In this document: positions 43,306 through 53,152 of the stretch, piece after piece
How the letters are laid out: each line of letters begins with the position of its first letter
Position numbering within the stretch: position 1 is the stretch's first letter
NCBI GenBank assembly: GCA_964371715.1
Contig: CAYJNO010000001.1
Span: 73,983 to 137,982 of the forward strand
Direction: 5' to 3'
Length of the DNA stretch: 64,000 bases
Origin: CAYJNO01 sp964371715
Lineage (GTDB): Bacteria > Bacillota_I > Bacilli_A > Erysipelotrichales > Erysipelotrichaceae
The notes under the pieces: model-generated
What the model saw: the letters and a program-made list of their open reading frames with translations, nothing else
Database searches by the model: none
Told to the model about the DNA's origin: nothing
Made by a program: the position numbers and the translations under genes

Positions 43306-44001
43306 GTATTGCATTTTAAGGTGTACTCCACCATCAACTACTATATTAGCACCATTGATAAAATCATTCTCTTCATTAGCCAAAAACAAACAAACATTTG
43401 AAATATCTTTTGGTTTCCCAACTCTTCTTGATGGATGTAATAAATGTTCTTCATTTGATAAATGATCATAGTCTTGTATTTCTATCCATCCTGGACTAAT
43501 TGTATTAACTGTGATTGGTGTATCGCTAAGAGAAATACATAATGAATTAGTTAGAGATACTATTCCACCTTTACTCATTCCATATAACTCCCAATTAGCT
43601 TCATTTTGATGATGCCTTGTTGAGCTAATATTAATAATTCTGCCGTACGTTTCATCATTATTTAACTTGATAAATTCTTGGGCACACAAGTATGCACCCT
43701 TTAGATTTATATCAATTACATTATCTAAATCCTCATTAGTTGTTTCTAAAATAGATTTAGAGAATTTACTTATTGCCGCATTGTTAATAAGAACATGCGC
43801 TTTTTTATATTTATCTTTTATTAATTCAAAACTAGATTTGATATTGTTTATATTTTTTAAATCAGTTTTAATAAAGTCGATTCCATCCACTTTATTGCTA
43901 ACCTTATCTAAATTTATAACTTGATATCCATTATCTTTAAAATCTTGTGCTAATTTATATCCTATCCCATTAGAGGCTCCTGTAATAACACAAACTTTCA
44001 T
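43303..44001 (-). CDS. Short-chain dehydrogenase/reductase
   Basis: A 232-residue classical SDR. The cofactor motif GASNGIG is at residues 8-14, NNAA at about 92, the catalytic Ser in INISSTRHH and the Tyr-Lys pair in LYGMSKGG. NVDK-type loops after strand 2 suggest an acidic residue (Asp) and NAD preference. Substrate unknown. Last gene of the pantothenate/CoA operon; ATG shares one base with the upstream stop. Confidence 0.92.
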   Translation of the reverse strand: MKVCVITGASNGIGYKLAQDFKDNGYQVINLDKVSNKVDGIDFIKTDLKNINNIKSSFELIKDKYKKAHVLINNAAISKFSKSILETTNEDLDNVIDINLKGAYLCAQEFIKLNNDETYGRIINISSTRHHQNEANWELYGMSKGGIVSLTNSLCISLSDTPITVNTISPGWIEIQDYDHLSNEEHLLHPSRRVGKPKDISNVCLFLANEENDFINGANIVVDGGVHLKMQY

Positions 44002-44306
44002 TATTTATCTTCTTTATTGGTTTGTTGTTTAGTTAATAATAACGCAAGAATTTCCAAACTATTATCTAAAACAAACTTATGTTTTAATCCTTCTTTTGTA
44101 TAAATCACTATTCCATTTTGTATTAGAAGGTTTGATTCAGTTCTATTAATAAAATCCATATCAACATATTTTATTTTGATTTCCATAGTAATAATTCCGT
44201 ATTTTTCAGCAATAAAAATAATAGAATCATCACAAATTAGTAATTCACCTTCTACATTTTCAAAACCATAATAATATATACTTTTAATTTTTCTTTCAAT
44301 ATTCAT
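44001..44306 (-). CDS. Small all-beta (GRAM/PH-like?) protein, unknown function
   Basis: A 101-residue protein rich in beta-strand propensity (GELLICDDSIIFIAEKYG, then SNLLIQNGIVIYTKEG). The alternating pattern, ending in a helix (LEILALLLTKQQ), recalls small PH/GRAM-like domains such as YokE or DUF-type bacterial PH domains. No catalytic motif. Ribosome site AGGGG; part of the coaX operon. The fold assignment is tentative. Confidence 0.6.
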   Translation of the reverse strand: MNIERKIKSIYYYGFENVEGELLICDDSIIFIAEKYGIITMEIKIKYVDMDFINRTESNLLIQNGIVIYTKEGLKHKFVLDNSLEILALLLTKQQTNKEDK

Positions 44307-44315
44307 TATTTACCC

Positions 44316-44492
44316 CTATTCCTCTGTGTTGATAATTTCAAATTTTTCTGTACTGATAACTCCAGAATCATTAAATAAATCTGTTATTAAATGCTTTGTT
44401 TTAGCAATTGAGATTGCTTCATCTTGATCATTTGCAACTACGTCAAAATATTCTATTCTAGTTTGTGTAATTTTGATACGATATTTAATCAT
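44316..44492 (-). CDS. Small protein (58 residues), DpnD/PcfM-like
   Basis: An ATG at 44492 preceded by AAGGAGAG opens a 58-codon frame with stop TAG at 44316-44318. The product starts MIKYRIKITQTRIEYFDVVA and continues NDQDEAISIAKTKHLI. A strand with alternating hydrophobics followed by DEAI and a helix is the pattern of DpnD/PcfM-like domains. It fits tightly between maf (14-base gap) and the PH-like gene, which supports it being real. Function unknown. Confidence 0.8.
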   Translation of the reverse strand: MIKYRIKITQTRIEYFDVVANDQDEAISIAKTKHLITDLFNDSGVISTEKFEIINTEE

Positions 44493-44506
44493 CTTGTCTC
44501 TCCTTT

Positions 44507-45061
44507 TTAGATTAATTTTTTTATTATTGTATGAACTTTAGATATTGGTAAGCCCATGATTGAATAATAATCACCACTAATACTATCTATAAATAATCCT
44601 GCTTTTCCTTGAATTGCATATGCTCCAGCTTTGTCTAAAGGTTCTTCACTATTAGCATATTCAGCTAAGTCATCTTTATCTACATTTTTAAATGTAATTT
44701 TCGAAATATCAACAATAGTTTCCACTTTATCATCTTTAATAATAGCTACAGCTGTAATAACTTCATGTGTTTTATTATTTAACTTTTCAAGCATTTTATA
44801 TGCATTTTCAGCTGTTTTAGGCTTCCCTAAAACTTCATTTCCAATTACAACTACTGTATCAGCAGCAATAACAATTTCATCTTTATTCACATTAATTGCA
44901 TTTGCTTTTTTAATAGCTAATCTTTTTATTTCATCTGTAATTGGTAAATTTTTATCTATACTTTCATCAACTGCCTCTACTCTAACTTCAAAATTGTAAC
45001 CCATTAAACTTAATAATTCACTTCGCCTTGGTGAAGCACTTGCTAAAATAATTTTTGACAT
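44507..45061 (-). CDS. maf: Maf-like nucleoside triphosphate pyrophosphatase
   Basis: A 184-residue house-cleaning enzyme. ASASPRRSELLSLMGY (residues 7-22) is the Maf signature; VIAADTVVVIGNEVLGKP and AGAYAIQGKAG complete the active site. Family members hydrolyse dTTP/UTP and modified nucleotides. It follows coaX by one base. Confidence 0.96.
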   Translation of the reverse strand: MSKIILASASPRRSELLSLMGYNFEVRVEAVDESIDKNLPITDEIKRLAIKKANAINVNKDEIVIAADTVVVIGNEVLGKPKTAENAYKMLEKLNNKTHEVITAVAIIKDDKVETIVDISKITFKNVDKDDLAEYANSEEPLDKAGAYAIQGKAGLFIDSISGDYYSIMGLPISKVHTIIKKLI

Positions 45062-45062
45062 C

Positions 45063-45836
45063 TTATCCCCTTTTTATATTTCTTTCATATATAATACTCA
45101 TACCTATATATGCTAAATCCTCTTCATAGATATCAATTAAATCAGTATTTGCTGTAATAATTCTACCAAGCCCGCCTGTACATACTACATAGAAGTCTTG
45201 ATTTAATTCTCTTTTGATTTCTTTAATTATATACTCTACTTGGCCAATATATCCATAAACTAAACCAGCTTGCATTCCACTAATCGTATTTTTAGTTAAT
45301 ATTGAATTAGGTTTTATTATTTCAATATCAGGTAATTTAGCTGCGCTTGATACCATTGCTTTTAAAGCTGTTTCTAAACCCGGTGTAATAATTGTATATT
45401 CAAATTCTCCATCTTTACTAACATAATCAAAAGTTGTAGCTGTTCCAAAATCAATTACAAGACAATTTTTCTCATACAATTTATGTGCTGCAACAACATT
45501 AACAATACGATCTGCTCCAACTTCTTTTGGATTTTCAAATAACAATTTAATTCCAGTTTTAATCCCAGGACCAACAATTAAAGCTTCTACATCAAAATAT
45601 TTTTTTACCGCACCCTTTAAACTAAATAAAAGCTTTGGTACAACACTCGATATTACTGAGCCTGTAATTTCTATAGATCTAATATTATTTATTTCTAAAA
45701 AATTTATTATACTCATTCCAATTTCATCTTCTGTTTTTTGTGAAGATGTCGTTAACCTAAAGCTAACTTTAACAATATTTTTATCAATAACACCTACTGT
45801 AATATTTGTGTTACCTGCATCAATTACTAATAGCAT
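45063..45836 (-). CDS. coaX: Type III pantothenate kinase
   Basis: A 257-residue ASKHA-fold kinase that phosphorylates pantothenate, the first step of CoA synthesis. DAGNTNITVGV (residues 5-15) is the phosphate loop, GADRIVNVVAAH near 100 the substrate site, and VIDFGTATTFDYV the second Asp motif. Next to coaBC and an ECF S component, so the operon covers uptake and the first three steps of CoA assembly. Confidence 0.97.
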   Translation of the reverse strand: MLLVIDAGNTNITVGVIDKNIVKVSFRLTTSSQKTEDEIGMSIINFLEINNIRSIEITGSVISSVVPKLLFSLKGAVKKYFDVEALIVGPGIKTGIKLLFENPKEVGADRIVNVVAAHKLYEKNCLVIDFGTATTFDYVSKDGEFEYTIITPGLETALKAMVSSAAKLPDIEIIKPNSILTKNTISGMQAGLVYGYIGQVEYIIKEIKRELNQDFYVVCTGGLGRIITANTDLIDIYEEDLAYIGMSIIYERNIKRG

Positions 45837-45840
45837 ATAC

Positions 45841-47016
45841 TTATCCTTTCACTCTTTTTAATATTTCTTTAGCAACATCATTTTTTGATAGTAATGGTAA
45901 AGAATGTACTTCATCGCTTGTAATGATTGTTACCTTATTTGTATCATGATTAAAGCCTGCATTTTCTTCATTCAAACTATTAGCTACTATCATATCCACA
46001 TTTTTATTTATTAATTTATTTTTTGCATTTTCAATTAAATTTTCTGTTTCCATTGCAAAGCCGCATATAAATTGGTTTTCTCTTCTATGAGACCCAAGAT
46101 ATGCAAGAATATCAGCTGTTTTTTCAAATTCTATATTTAAATCATTATCTTTTTTAATTTTATAATCTTTATAATTTTTGATAGTATAATCACTAACAGC
46201 TGCAGCTTTGATAATTATATCTTGTTTATCACAAATTTCTTTTATTGCTTGAAACATATCATTAGAACTACTTACTTCTAGAACATTGACCCCATATGGT
46301 TTTTTTATTGTTGTTTTTCCAGTTACAAGAGTTACATTAGCACCTTGTAGATATGCTTCTTTCGCAATTGCATAGCCCATTTTACCACTTGAATAATTAG
46401 TAATAAATCTCACTTTATCTATTGCCTCTCTTGTAGCTCCAGCACTTATAAGAATATTTTTATTTAATAGTGGTTTTATTTGTAAATGATATTCTATTTT
46501 AGATTCTATATCATCTATTGGTGCAAGTCTGCCATATCCTACATCATTACAGGCTAATAAACCTTTCTCTGTTTCCATTACGTCATAGCCATAAGATTCT
46601 AGTTTATCAATATTATTTTGAGTGATTGGATTTTCATACATTGCAGTATTCATTGCTGGACATATCAATTTTGGAGCTTTGCATGCCAAAATTGTTGTTG
46701 ATATAAAATCATCTGCAATTCCATTAGCAATTTTAGCAATCATATTTGCTGTTGCAGGTGCAACTACAAATACATCAGCTTTTTTTGCTATTTCTATGTG
46801 TTCTACATCGTATGTAAAGTTTCGATCAAATGTATCAATCATAACTTTATTCTTTGTTAATGTTTCAAAAGTTAAAGGTTGAATGAATTCTAATGCATTT
46901 TTTGTCATCATAATTTGTACATTATAATTCTTTTTTATTAGTCTACTTGATAATTCAGCTATCTTATAGGCAGCAATACCACCACAAACTCCAATTACAA
47001 CAGTTTTCTTTTTCAT
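45841..47016 (-). CDS. coaBC: Phosphopantothenoylcysteine synthetase/decarboxylase
   Basis: A 391-residue bifunctional enzyme. The N-terminal flavoprotein decarboxylase (GVCGGIAAYKIAELS, PAMNTAMYENP and a Cys in LLACNDVGYGRL) is followed by the CoaB ligase (SAGATREAIDKVRFITNYSS, then KIKK and the AMP-binding tail). It converts 4'-phosphopantothenate to 4'-phosphopantetheine through the cysteine conjugate. Stop and coaX start are 4 bases apart. Confidence 0.97.
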   Translation of the reverse strand: MKKKTVVIGVCGGIAAYKIAELSSRLIKKNYNVQIMMTKNALEFIQPLTFETLTKNKVMIDTFDRNFTYDVEHIEIAKKADVFVVAPATANMIAKIANGIADDFISTTILACKAPKLICPAMNTAMYENPITQNNIDKLESYGYDVMETEKGLLACNDVGYGRLAPIDDIESKIEYHLQIKPLLNKNILISAGATREAIDKVRFITNYSSGKMGYAIAKEAYLQGANVTLVTGKTTIKKPYGVNVLEVSSSNDMFQAIKEICDKQDIIIKAAAVSDYTIKNYKDYKIKKDNDLNIEFEKTADILAYLGSHRRENQFICGFAMETENLIENAKNKLINKNVDMIVANSLNEENAGFNHDTNKVTIITSDEVHSLPLLSKNDVAKEILKRVKG

Positions 47017-47633
47017 TATATATTTTCCTTAATCACAATTCTTAATGCTTTATACATCGCTAATACTATTATCGTCCCTACTATCATTTCAGCAAGTCCA
47101 TTTGTTGATATGATACCTAATAAGAACCCAAATAATTGATTAGTATTAATTCCAATTGCTTGGACATAACTATCTTTAAAAAATAAGTAAATCAATGATA
47201 ACACCATAATTGTATGTGTTAGAGTAGATATCACAGAAATAAGTATGATCTTAAAATTTATTCCTTCTACTTTTTTTAATATTTTAAATAGTAATGCTGG
47301 TAATACCCCCAATAATATTCTTGGTATAATAGCAATAATTAAACTAAACATATTACCACTTATATCACCAATACTATAAAATGGTGTAAATACAAATGAT
47401 GTAATACTTGGATTAAAAGTATTAATTAAAACACTTAATACCCCAAAAGAAAGTCCAACATAAAACCCACCTTTATAACCCAGTAATAATCCAGCTAATA
47501 TTACAGGAATATGTAATGTAGTAGCTTTTATTACACCTAGTTGAATAAAACCTAATGGTGTCATTGTTAAAACAATTTCAATTACAATAAACATTGTAAT
47601 AAAAATCATTTCTTTTAGTTTTTGATTCTTCAT
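47016..47633 (-). CDS. ECF transporter S component, probably for pantothenate
   Basis: A 205-residue membrane protein with about six hydrophobic segments and the S-component pattern (FIVIEIVLTMTPLGFIQLGV, then HIPVILAGLLLGYKGG). It shares one base with coaBC and leads the coaBC-coaX operon, the arrangement known for PanT in streptococci and lactobacilli, so pantothenate is the likely vitamin. No ECF ATPase is nearby. RBS AGGAGG. Confidence 0.85.
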   Translation of the reverse strand: MKNQKLKEMIFITMFIVIEIVLTMTPLGFIQLGVIKATTLHIPVILAGLLLGYKGGFYVGLSFGVLSVLINTFNPSITSFVFTPFYSIGDISGNMFSLIIAIIPRILLGVLPALLFKILKKVEGINFKIILISVISTLTHTIMVLSLIYLFFKDSYVQAIGINTNQLFGFLLGIISTNGLAEMIVGTIIVLAMYKALRIVIKENI

Positions 47634-47716
47634 ATTTCCTCCTACTATCGCTCTTTATTAAAAGATGCAATGTAATAATCAACTATATTATACTAAATTA
47701 TTGTTATATAGTATAT

Positions 47717-47750
47717 TAAAAAAACAGGTTTAAAATTAATTTTAAACCTA
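47717..47750 (-). terminator. Terminator of the phn/AEC/membrane protein operon
   Basis: Palindromic stem AGGTTTAAAA/TTTTAAACCT followed on the minus strand by G and seven T, just after the 47752 gene. Confidence 0.75.
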
Positions 47751-47751
47751 T

Positions 47752-48210
47752 TTAATCTAATACTTCTTCTTCATGTCTGAATAATATAGTAAAGAATATA
47801 TTTAATAATAATAATGAAAAATATATTATACTAACTTCATCAAATGCTACCATTTTATTTGTGTAATTTTGTGTACCAACTCCTAATAAAATAGCTGCTG
47901 CTAAAATCATACCTTGTGACAACTTCATTACTTTGCTATGCCTATATATTAAACCAGAAAATTCTTTTTTATCATAAAAGCAATAATGAATAGTTGAAAT
48001 TATAATAACAAAAATAGTAAGTACGTTAAACAAACTCCATGTTCTTAATATCATTGGTGTTTCTTCATTTTCGATTATTACATCTTGTGTTTCTTCTTGT
48101 GCATTAATTACTATCATTCCATTATCTATAGCTTGAAATATTGAAACTGACAAACAAATCAATAATAATATTTTTAATGCTGATGTATTTATTTTTTTAA
48201 AATTACTCAT
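47752..48210 (-). CDS. Small membrane protein of unknown function
   Basis: A 152-residue protein with about four hydrophobic segments (roughly residues 12-30, 60-80, 98-112 and 125-142) and an acidic stretch, QEETQDVIIENEE, between the first two. It ends in an acidic tail. I do not recognise it. It lies 45 bases after the AEC carrier gene and may be cotranscribed. Confidence 0.65.
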   Translation of the reverse strand: MSNFKKINTSALKILLLICLSVSIFQAIDNGMIVINAQEETQDVIIENEETPMILRTWSLFNVLTIFVIIISTIHYCFYDKKEFSGLIYRHSKVMKLSQGMILAAAILLGVGTQNYTNKMVAFDEVSIIYFSLLLLNIFFTILFRHEEEVLD

Positions 48211-48255
48211 ATCTTAATAATATCTTTATTTTTAATACATTTCAATACTTATATG

Positions 48256-49194
48256 CTATATTAACGCAAAATTTGATAAAATAGTAATTCCTACCACTAG
48301 TGTGAAGGGGCAAATTAATGTAGTAAATAATAACATTTGTGATGCTAAGGTTTCATCTGAGTCCATTGATATTGCTAATGAGTATGAACTTACAGCATTA
48401 GGTGCTCCAAAAACTACCATGATAATTAACAATTCAAATCCTCTAAAATCTAATAAGCAAGCTATTAAAACCATGATAGTTGGAATAACTACCATTTTTA
48501 ATAGTAATGCTATAAATAACAACTTGCAATTTCCTTTTATTCCTTCAACTTCAAATGTTGCTCCCAATATAATTAACGCTAAAGGTGTTGCTAGTACTGC
48601 TAACTTATCTAAGGAATTCCAAACAACTGTTGGTAGTTCAATATTAATTAATGAAAAGATAATTCCTATTAGCGTTGCAATTATAATTTTATTATTTAAA
48701 ATATCAATTAGTAAACCTTTAAATCTCATTGTTGATTGTTTTTTCTTTGCTAAAACAACTATCGATAATACATTCCATAATGGAATAATTGTAGCTAGAA
48801 CAATTGAAACTTCAGCATTATATTCATTATTGTAATATGATCCAATTATGCTAAGACCCAATAATAATACATTAGATCTTACTGTGTTCATCGTTAGTAC
48901 TCCTTGAGATTTTTTACTAGAAGTAATTAACACACTTAAATAATACATAATAATATATAGTGTAATAACACTAAAAGATAAGAATATTAACAATTCGATA
49001 TTTAACGATTCTTTAATATTAATATTCGCTGTATTTATAAACAGTGTAATTGGAATAAATAGGTTAAATACTAATTTATTCCACTCTCTTAATGATGAAT
49101 CTGTTACATAGTTATATTTTTTTATAATTAACCCAGTAATTATAAGTACTACTAATGGCAATACTGTATTAATTGAAATAATAAAATTTTCCAT
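48256..49194 (-). CDS. AEC family (auxin efflux carrier-like) transporter
   Basis: A 312-residue membrane protein with ten hydrophobic segments in two halves, each beginning with the family pattern (VLPLVVLIITGLIIKK; KLAVLATPLALIILGATFE). The late VFGAPNAVSSYSLA is a conserved AEC motif. Bacterial relatives carry organic acids such as malate; the substrate here is unknown. Two bases after the nucleotidase-like gene, so likely part of the same operon. Confidence 0.9.
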   Translation of the reverse strand: MENFIISINTVLPLVVLIITGLIIKKYNYVTDSSLREWNKLVFNLFIPITLFINTANINIKESLNIELLIFLSFSVITLYIIMYYLSVLITSSKKSQGVLTMNTVRSNVLLLGLSIIGSYYNNEYNAEVSIVLATIIPLWNVLSIVVLAKKKQSTMRFKGLLIDILNNKIIIATLIGIIFSLINIELPTVVWNSLDKLAVLATPLALIILGATFEVEGIKGNCKLLFIALLLKMVVIPTIMVLIACLLDFRGFELLIIMVVFGAPNAVSSYSLAISMDSDETLASQMLLFTTLICPFTLVVGITILSNFALI

Positions 49195-49195
49195 A

Positions 49196-50701
49196 CTATT
49201 TCTCTAATGTTATATTTTTTTTATGGTTTATAGTCACTGGTGAATTATTCATGATATATTCAGCAATTATTTCTACCATTTCCTTACCATCATCAGCTAG
49301 TACTTCAAGTTCTTTTAATACATCATAATTTCCACCACCAGCATATCGATAGTTATTAACAACCATTGTAAAATCATCATTATTACTTATTTCTTTTCCA
49401 TCTATAGACATACTGATAATACGATTTCCAATTGGATTTGATACTTTAATTACATAATCTATACCATCAATCATATCATATTCAAAATGTAATGGTTTTG
49501 GATTAATAAATGCATTTGAAACAACAATTTCATTATCATCCAAAGCAAAATACTTTGCAGCATTTTCTAAATATCTTTTTAATTGTTCACCATTTATCTT
49601 TACTTTAATAAGTGTATTTGGATAAACATATGTTGAAACTACATCACGCATTGTAATGCATTGGTTAAATCCTTTAGCTTGATTAAATAAAGAGATAGCA
49701 CTTAAATCCGCTTTATAATGATCTAATTGTATCTGATTTAAGAATGACACAACTTCATGCTTATCAAATCTTGCTTGATATTCATCATGTACTAAACAAT
49801 CATTATCCTTAAAATTACCTAATGCGTTATCTAACCAAACTTGTGTTTGAGATTCTTCATCATGTATTAAATCCATAATATTTTGATCAATTTCAAAATC
49901 AGCTTTAACTAATTTAGAGTTTATTTTTTTTGTATTCAAATCTATTTCGGCAAATGCTAGTTCCATTCCGTTATATGTAGCTTGCATTATATGTGTATCA
50001 TTTATTGTATTAATAATTGAACGATGTTGATGACCCGTTAAAAATAAATCAATTTCTTCAATTTCATTAATTATTTTATAACCTTGATTGTCATAACTTG
50101 GAATTTCAAGTTCGCTACCATCTAAGTTTTTTTCAAAACCTCCATGATATACTACAATTAAATAATCCCATTTCTCATTTTTTTTAAGATACTGAATAGT
50201 GTCGTAAACAAAATCAAATGCATTTTTAAAACTTAATCCTTCAATATTTTCTTGTAATTCCCAATTTGAAATATAATCATTAGTAGCACCTATGATAATT
50301 ACATCTTTATTTTCAATTCTATGTTTTTTATAATTAAATTTAAAAGTATCGCTTCCCTCAATATTACCTGTTATACATTGAGCATCCAAGTCGTCAATAA
50401 ATCTTTTTAAAACATCTTGATGATAATTAAAGTCATGGTTTCCTATATTGTAGTAGTCATATTTTAATTCATTTAAACATAATGCCATTGGATTAATTTT
50501 TTCTTCATTAAATAGGTGATGATAATATGTTAAAGGAGAACCTTGTAAAATATCACCATTATCAATTAATAACGTATTTTCGTCTTTATTTTCACGTATA
50601 AAACTAGCTAAGCGAGATAATCCTTGCTTAGCTAATTGTTTATTTGAATATAGATATGGACTGATATATCCATGTAAGTCTGTTGTAAATATTATTTTCA
50701 T
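49196..50701 (-). CDS. Cytosolic 5'-nucleotidase / 2',3'-cyclic phosphodiesterase-like enzyme
   Basis: A 501-residue UshA/YfkN-type protein. The metallophosphatase domain has all ligands: TTDLHGYISP (residues 5-14), DNGDILQGSP, NIGNHDFNY, and TGHQHRS near 220. The C-terminal nucleotidase domain includes YAGGGNYDVL near residue 455. There is no signal peptide or anchor, unlike typical UshA proteins, so it should act in the cytoplasm. It follows the phnE2 gene by 8 bases and probably processes whatever phosphorus compound the importer brings in. Confidence 0.92.
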   Translation of the reverse strand: MKIIFTTDLHGYISPYLYSNKQLAKQGLSRLASFIRENKDENTLLIDNGDILQGSPLTYYHHLFNEEKINPMALCLNELKYDYYNIGNHDFNYHQDVLKRFIDDLDAQCITGNIEGSDTFKFNYKKHRIENKDVIIIGATNDYISNWELQENIEGLSFKNAFDFVYDTIQYLKKNEKWDYLIVVYHGGFEKNLDGSELEIPSYDNQGYKIINEIEEIDLFLTGHQHRSIINTINDTHIMQATYNGMELAFAEIDLNTKKINSKLVKADFEIDQNIMDLIHDEESQTQVWLDNALGNFKDNDCLVHDEYQARFDKHEVVSFLNQIQLDHYKADLSAISLFNQAKGFNQCITMRDVVSTYVYPNTLIKVKINGEQLKRYLENAAKYFALDDNEIVVSNAFINPKPLHFEYDMIDGIDYVIKVSNPIGNRIISMSIDGKEISNNDDFTMVVNNYRYAGGGNYDVLKELEVLADDGKEMVEIIAEYIMNNSPVTINHKKNITLEK

Positions 50702-50709
50702 GTTAATAC

Positions 50710-51513
50710 CTATGCTAATCTAACTCTTATTTTAGTTGAGATAAACTCAATAATTAATACTAGTACTATTAAACCTACTAATAAAATACCTACATCACTC
50801 CATCTACCACCACTCATTGCAAAGTTTAATGGAGCACCAATACCTCCAGCTCCAACTAGTCCTAAAACTGAAGCATTTTTTACATTAATATCATAGCGAT
50901 ATATTGTAATAGAAATAATATTTGTCATTAATTGAGGTAAAATTCCAAATCTAATTTTCTGAAATGTATTACAACCAGATGCATCTAATGCTTCTGAAAT
51001 ACCTGGTTCAAGATCTTCAATTACTTCAATAAATAATTTTGAACACATCCCAATTGAAGTTGCAGCAAGTGTTAATACACCTGCAAAAGCCCCAGGTCCT
51101 GTCACACTAATAAACATTATCCCGTATACAAATACAGGAAATGTTCGTAATACAGTAATTATAAATACACCAATAACATTAATATATTTAGGTGTTATAT
51201 TTCTTGAAGATACAAAGGCTAATGGTAATGAAATTATTGCACCTATTAAAGTACCTAAAAATGCAATGATTGCTGTTTCCATTAATAAATATAATAAACC
51301 TGTATTTCCAAAATCTAATGCTAAATCCATAGAAGGACTTAAAATTCCACTTATAATATTTTCAGCAACTCTTGACCCAGCTTCTGAAATACCATTATAA
51401 TCTATTGTTAATATAGAAGGAACTACGATAAGCGCGATTACAATAAGACTAGCTAATGTTCTAATCCATGTTTTCGGACGCATATTATATTGATCTATAA
51501 CGTTTAACTTCAT
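50710..51513 (-). CDS. phnE: PhnE-type ABC permease (second)
   Basis: A 267-residue membrane protein with six hydrophobic helices. The binding-protein-dependent transport signature is around VLTLAATSIGMCSKLFIEVI and the EAA-like loop EALDASGCNTFQKIRFGILP. Shares one base with the paired permease upstream (TAATG) and belongs to the phosphonate/phosphite family. Confidence 0.93.
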   Translation of the reverse strand: MKLNVIDQYNMRPKTWIRTLASLIVIALIVVPSILTIDYNGISEAGSRVAENIISGILSPSMDLALDFGNTGLLYLLMETAIIAFLGTLIGAIISLPLAFVSSRNITPKYINVIGVFIITVLRTFPVFVYGIMFISVTGPGAFAGVLTLAATSIGMCSKLFIEVIEDLEPGISEALDASGCNTFQKIRFGILPQLMTNIISITIYRYDINVKNASVLGLVGAGGIGAPLNFAMSGGRWSDVGILLVGLIVLVLIIEFISTKIRVRLA

Positions 51514-52364
51514 TAGTTTAATTTCCCCCTAATCTTCCTAGAGATTGACTCAATAATAACAACGACGATTATTAGAGAAATTAATACCATAGCTGTTCTT
51601 TCATAAAGTGTCCAACCTAATGTTTCGCTTAAAATTAATCCAATTCCGCCTGCTCCTACATAACCTAATATTGCAGCACTTCTAACATTCATTTCAAAAT
51701 TATATAGAATCATTGAATAATAATATGGTTTAATTTGAGGATAAACACTATATTTTATACATCTAAATAAGCTTGCTCCTGTTGATTCTAATGCTTCAAA
51801 TGGTCCCATATCAACAGTTTCAATTTGCTCATATAACATTTTTGATGCAATTGCAAATGTAAATATTGATATTGCAAGTGTACCTGCAAATGTTCCTACT
51901 CCAAATATATATACTGAAATTAGAGCATATACTAAAACTGGAATGGTTCTTAGTAAACTTAATAATGTTCTTAATATAGTAATAACATATTTATTTTTAA
52001 TAATGTTAGTTGCATTTAAAAACGACATTGGCAATGCTAATGTAACTCCAATTAATGTACCTACAACGGACATTGTAAGTGTATCAATTAAAGGTCTAAT
52101 TATACTTGAAAAATATGATAATTCTGGTGGGAACATTTTAATTATAATATCCCAAAAGTAATGTCCACGTTCAAATAATAATATGAAATCAAAACCTGTA
52201 AAATCAATTGAAATAAACACTAAAATAAATAAAAATATTATCACATACACTGTTGGATTAAATTTTTCTTTTACTTCTTTACCATTTTCTAAAATAAATT
52301 TATCTGGAACAAATGCTGATTTAATACTGTATTTTAAATCACGTATAAGATTTTTTGATTCCAT
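51513..52364 (-). CDS. phnE: PhnE-type ABC permease (first)
   Basis: A 283-residue permease with an additional N-terminal cytoplasmic stretch of about 35 residues. EAA-type loop: FEALESTGASLFRCIKYSVY. Forms a heterodimer with the second PhnE. Shares one base with phnC (TAATG). Confidence 0.93.
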   Translation of the reverse strand: MESKNLIRDLKYSIKSAFVPDKFILENGKEVKEKFNPTVYVIIFLFILVFISIDFTGFDFILLFERGHYFWDIIIKMFPPELSYFSSIIRPLIDTLTMSVVGTLIGVTLALPMSFLNATNIIKNKYVITILRTLLSLLRTIPVLVYALISVYIFGVGTFAGTLAISIFTFAIASKMLYEQIETVDMGPFEALESTGASLFRCIKYSVYPQIKPYYYSMILYNFEMNVRSAAILGYVGAGGIGLILSETLGWTLYERTAMVLISLIIVVVIIESISRKIRGKLN

Positions 52365-53131
52365 TACTCATCACCCATGAACTCATCATCATTTAATTCA
52401 CGACCATAAATTTCTTTTAAAATTTCATCATTTACTCCTGATGTTGGTCCATCATACACAATTTCTCCAGCTTTGATACCAATTACACGATCAGAATACT
52501 TTAAAGCTAAATCAACATGATGGATATTTATGATAATACTAATGTTCATTTCCTTATTAATTCTTCTAAAATCATTCATAACAGAAGATGCCATGATTGG
52601 GTCTAAAGATGCAACTGGTTCATCAGCTAATATAACTTCTGGGTTTTGTGCAAGAGTTCTTGCTAAAGCAACACGTTGTTGTTGCCCTCCAGATAATTGA
52701 TCAGCTCTTATATATGCTTTTTCTAAAATACCTACTTTATCAAGTGCTTCTAATGCATTTATTTTATCTTTTCTTGTAAAAATCCCAAATAAAGAATAGA
52801 AAAAATTCATATCTGCCACTTTAGATGTTAAGACATTATTTATAACACTTGTTCTTTTTACTAAATTAAAAGACTGGAAAACCATTCCAATTTTTCTTCT
52901 AAATCTTCTTAAACTTCTACCTTTTAATTTAGCAACATCAGCTCCATCTACTAAAAGTTCCCCACTAGTTATAGGGTGCATTTTATTAATAGCTCTTAAT
53001 AAAGTACTCTTACCAGCACCTGACAAACCAATAATAGCAACAAACTCACCTTGTTCTATTTTTAAGTTTACATTGTTTAAAGCACGTACATTGTTACTAT
53101 AAACTTTTGATACATTTTTAAATTCAATCAT
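52364..53131 (-). CDS. phnC: Phosphonate/phosphite-type ABC ATPase
   Basis: A 255-residue ATPase: Walker A GLSGAGKSTLLRAI (about residue 35), Q-loop VFQSFNLV, signature LSGGQQQRVALARTLAQ and Walker B VILADEPVASLD. IHHVDLALKYSDRVIGIKAG is typical of PhnC. Works with the two PhnE permeases and PhnD. Confidence 0.95.
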   Translation of the reverse strand: MIEFKNVSKVYSNNVRALNNVNLKIEQGEFVAIIGLSGAGKSTLLRAINKMHPITSGELLVDGADVAKLKGRSLRRFRRKIGMVFQSFNLVKRTSVINNVLTSKVADMNFFYSLFGIFTRKDKINALEALDKVGILEKAYIRADQLSGGQQQRVALARTLAQNPEVILADEPVASLDPIMASSVMNDFRRINKEMNISIIINIHHVDLALKYSDRVIGIKAGEIVYDGPTSGVNDEILKEIYGRELNDDEFMGDE

Positions 53132-53152
53132 ATATTTCCTCTTTTCAAAACA

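Noticed and set aside
48302..48835. 177-codon plus-strand open frame
   Set aside because: It lies entirely antisense to the AEC transporter, whose family motifs are clear.
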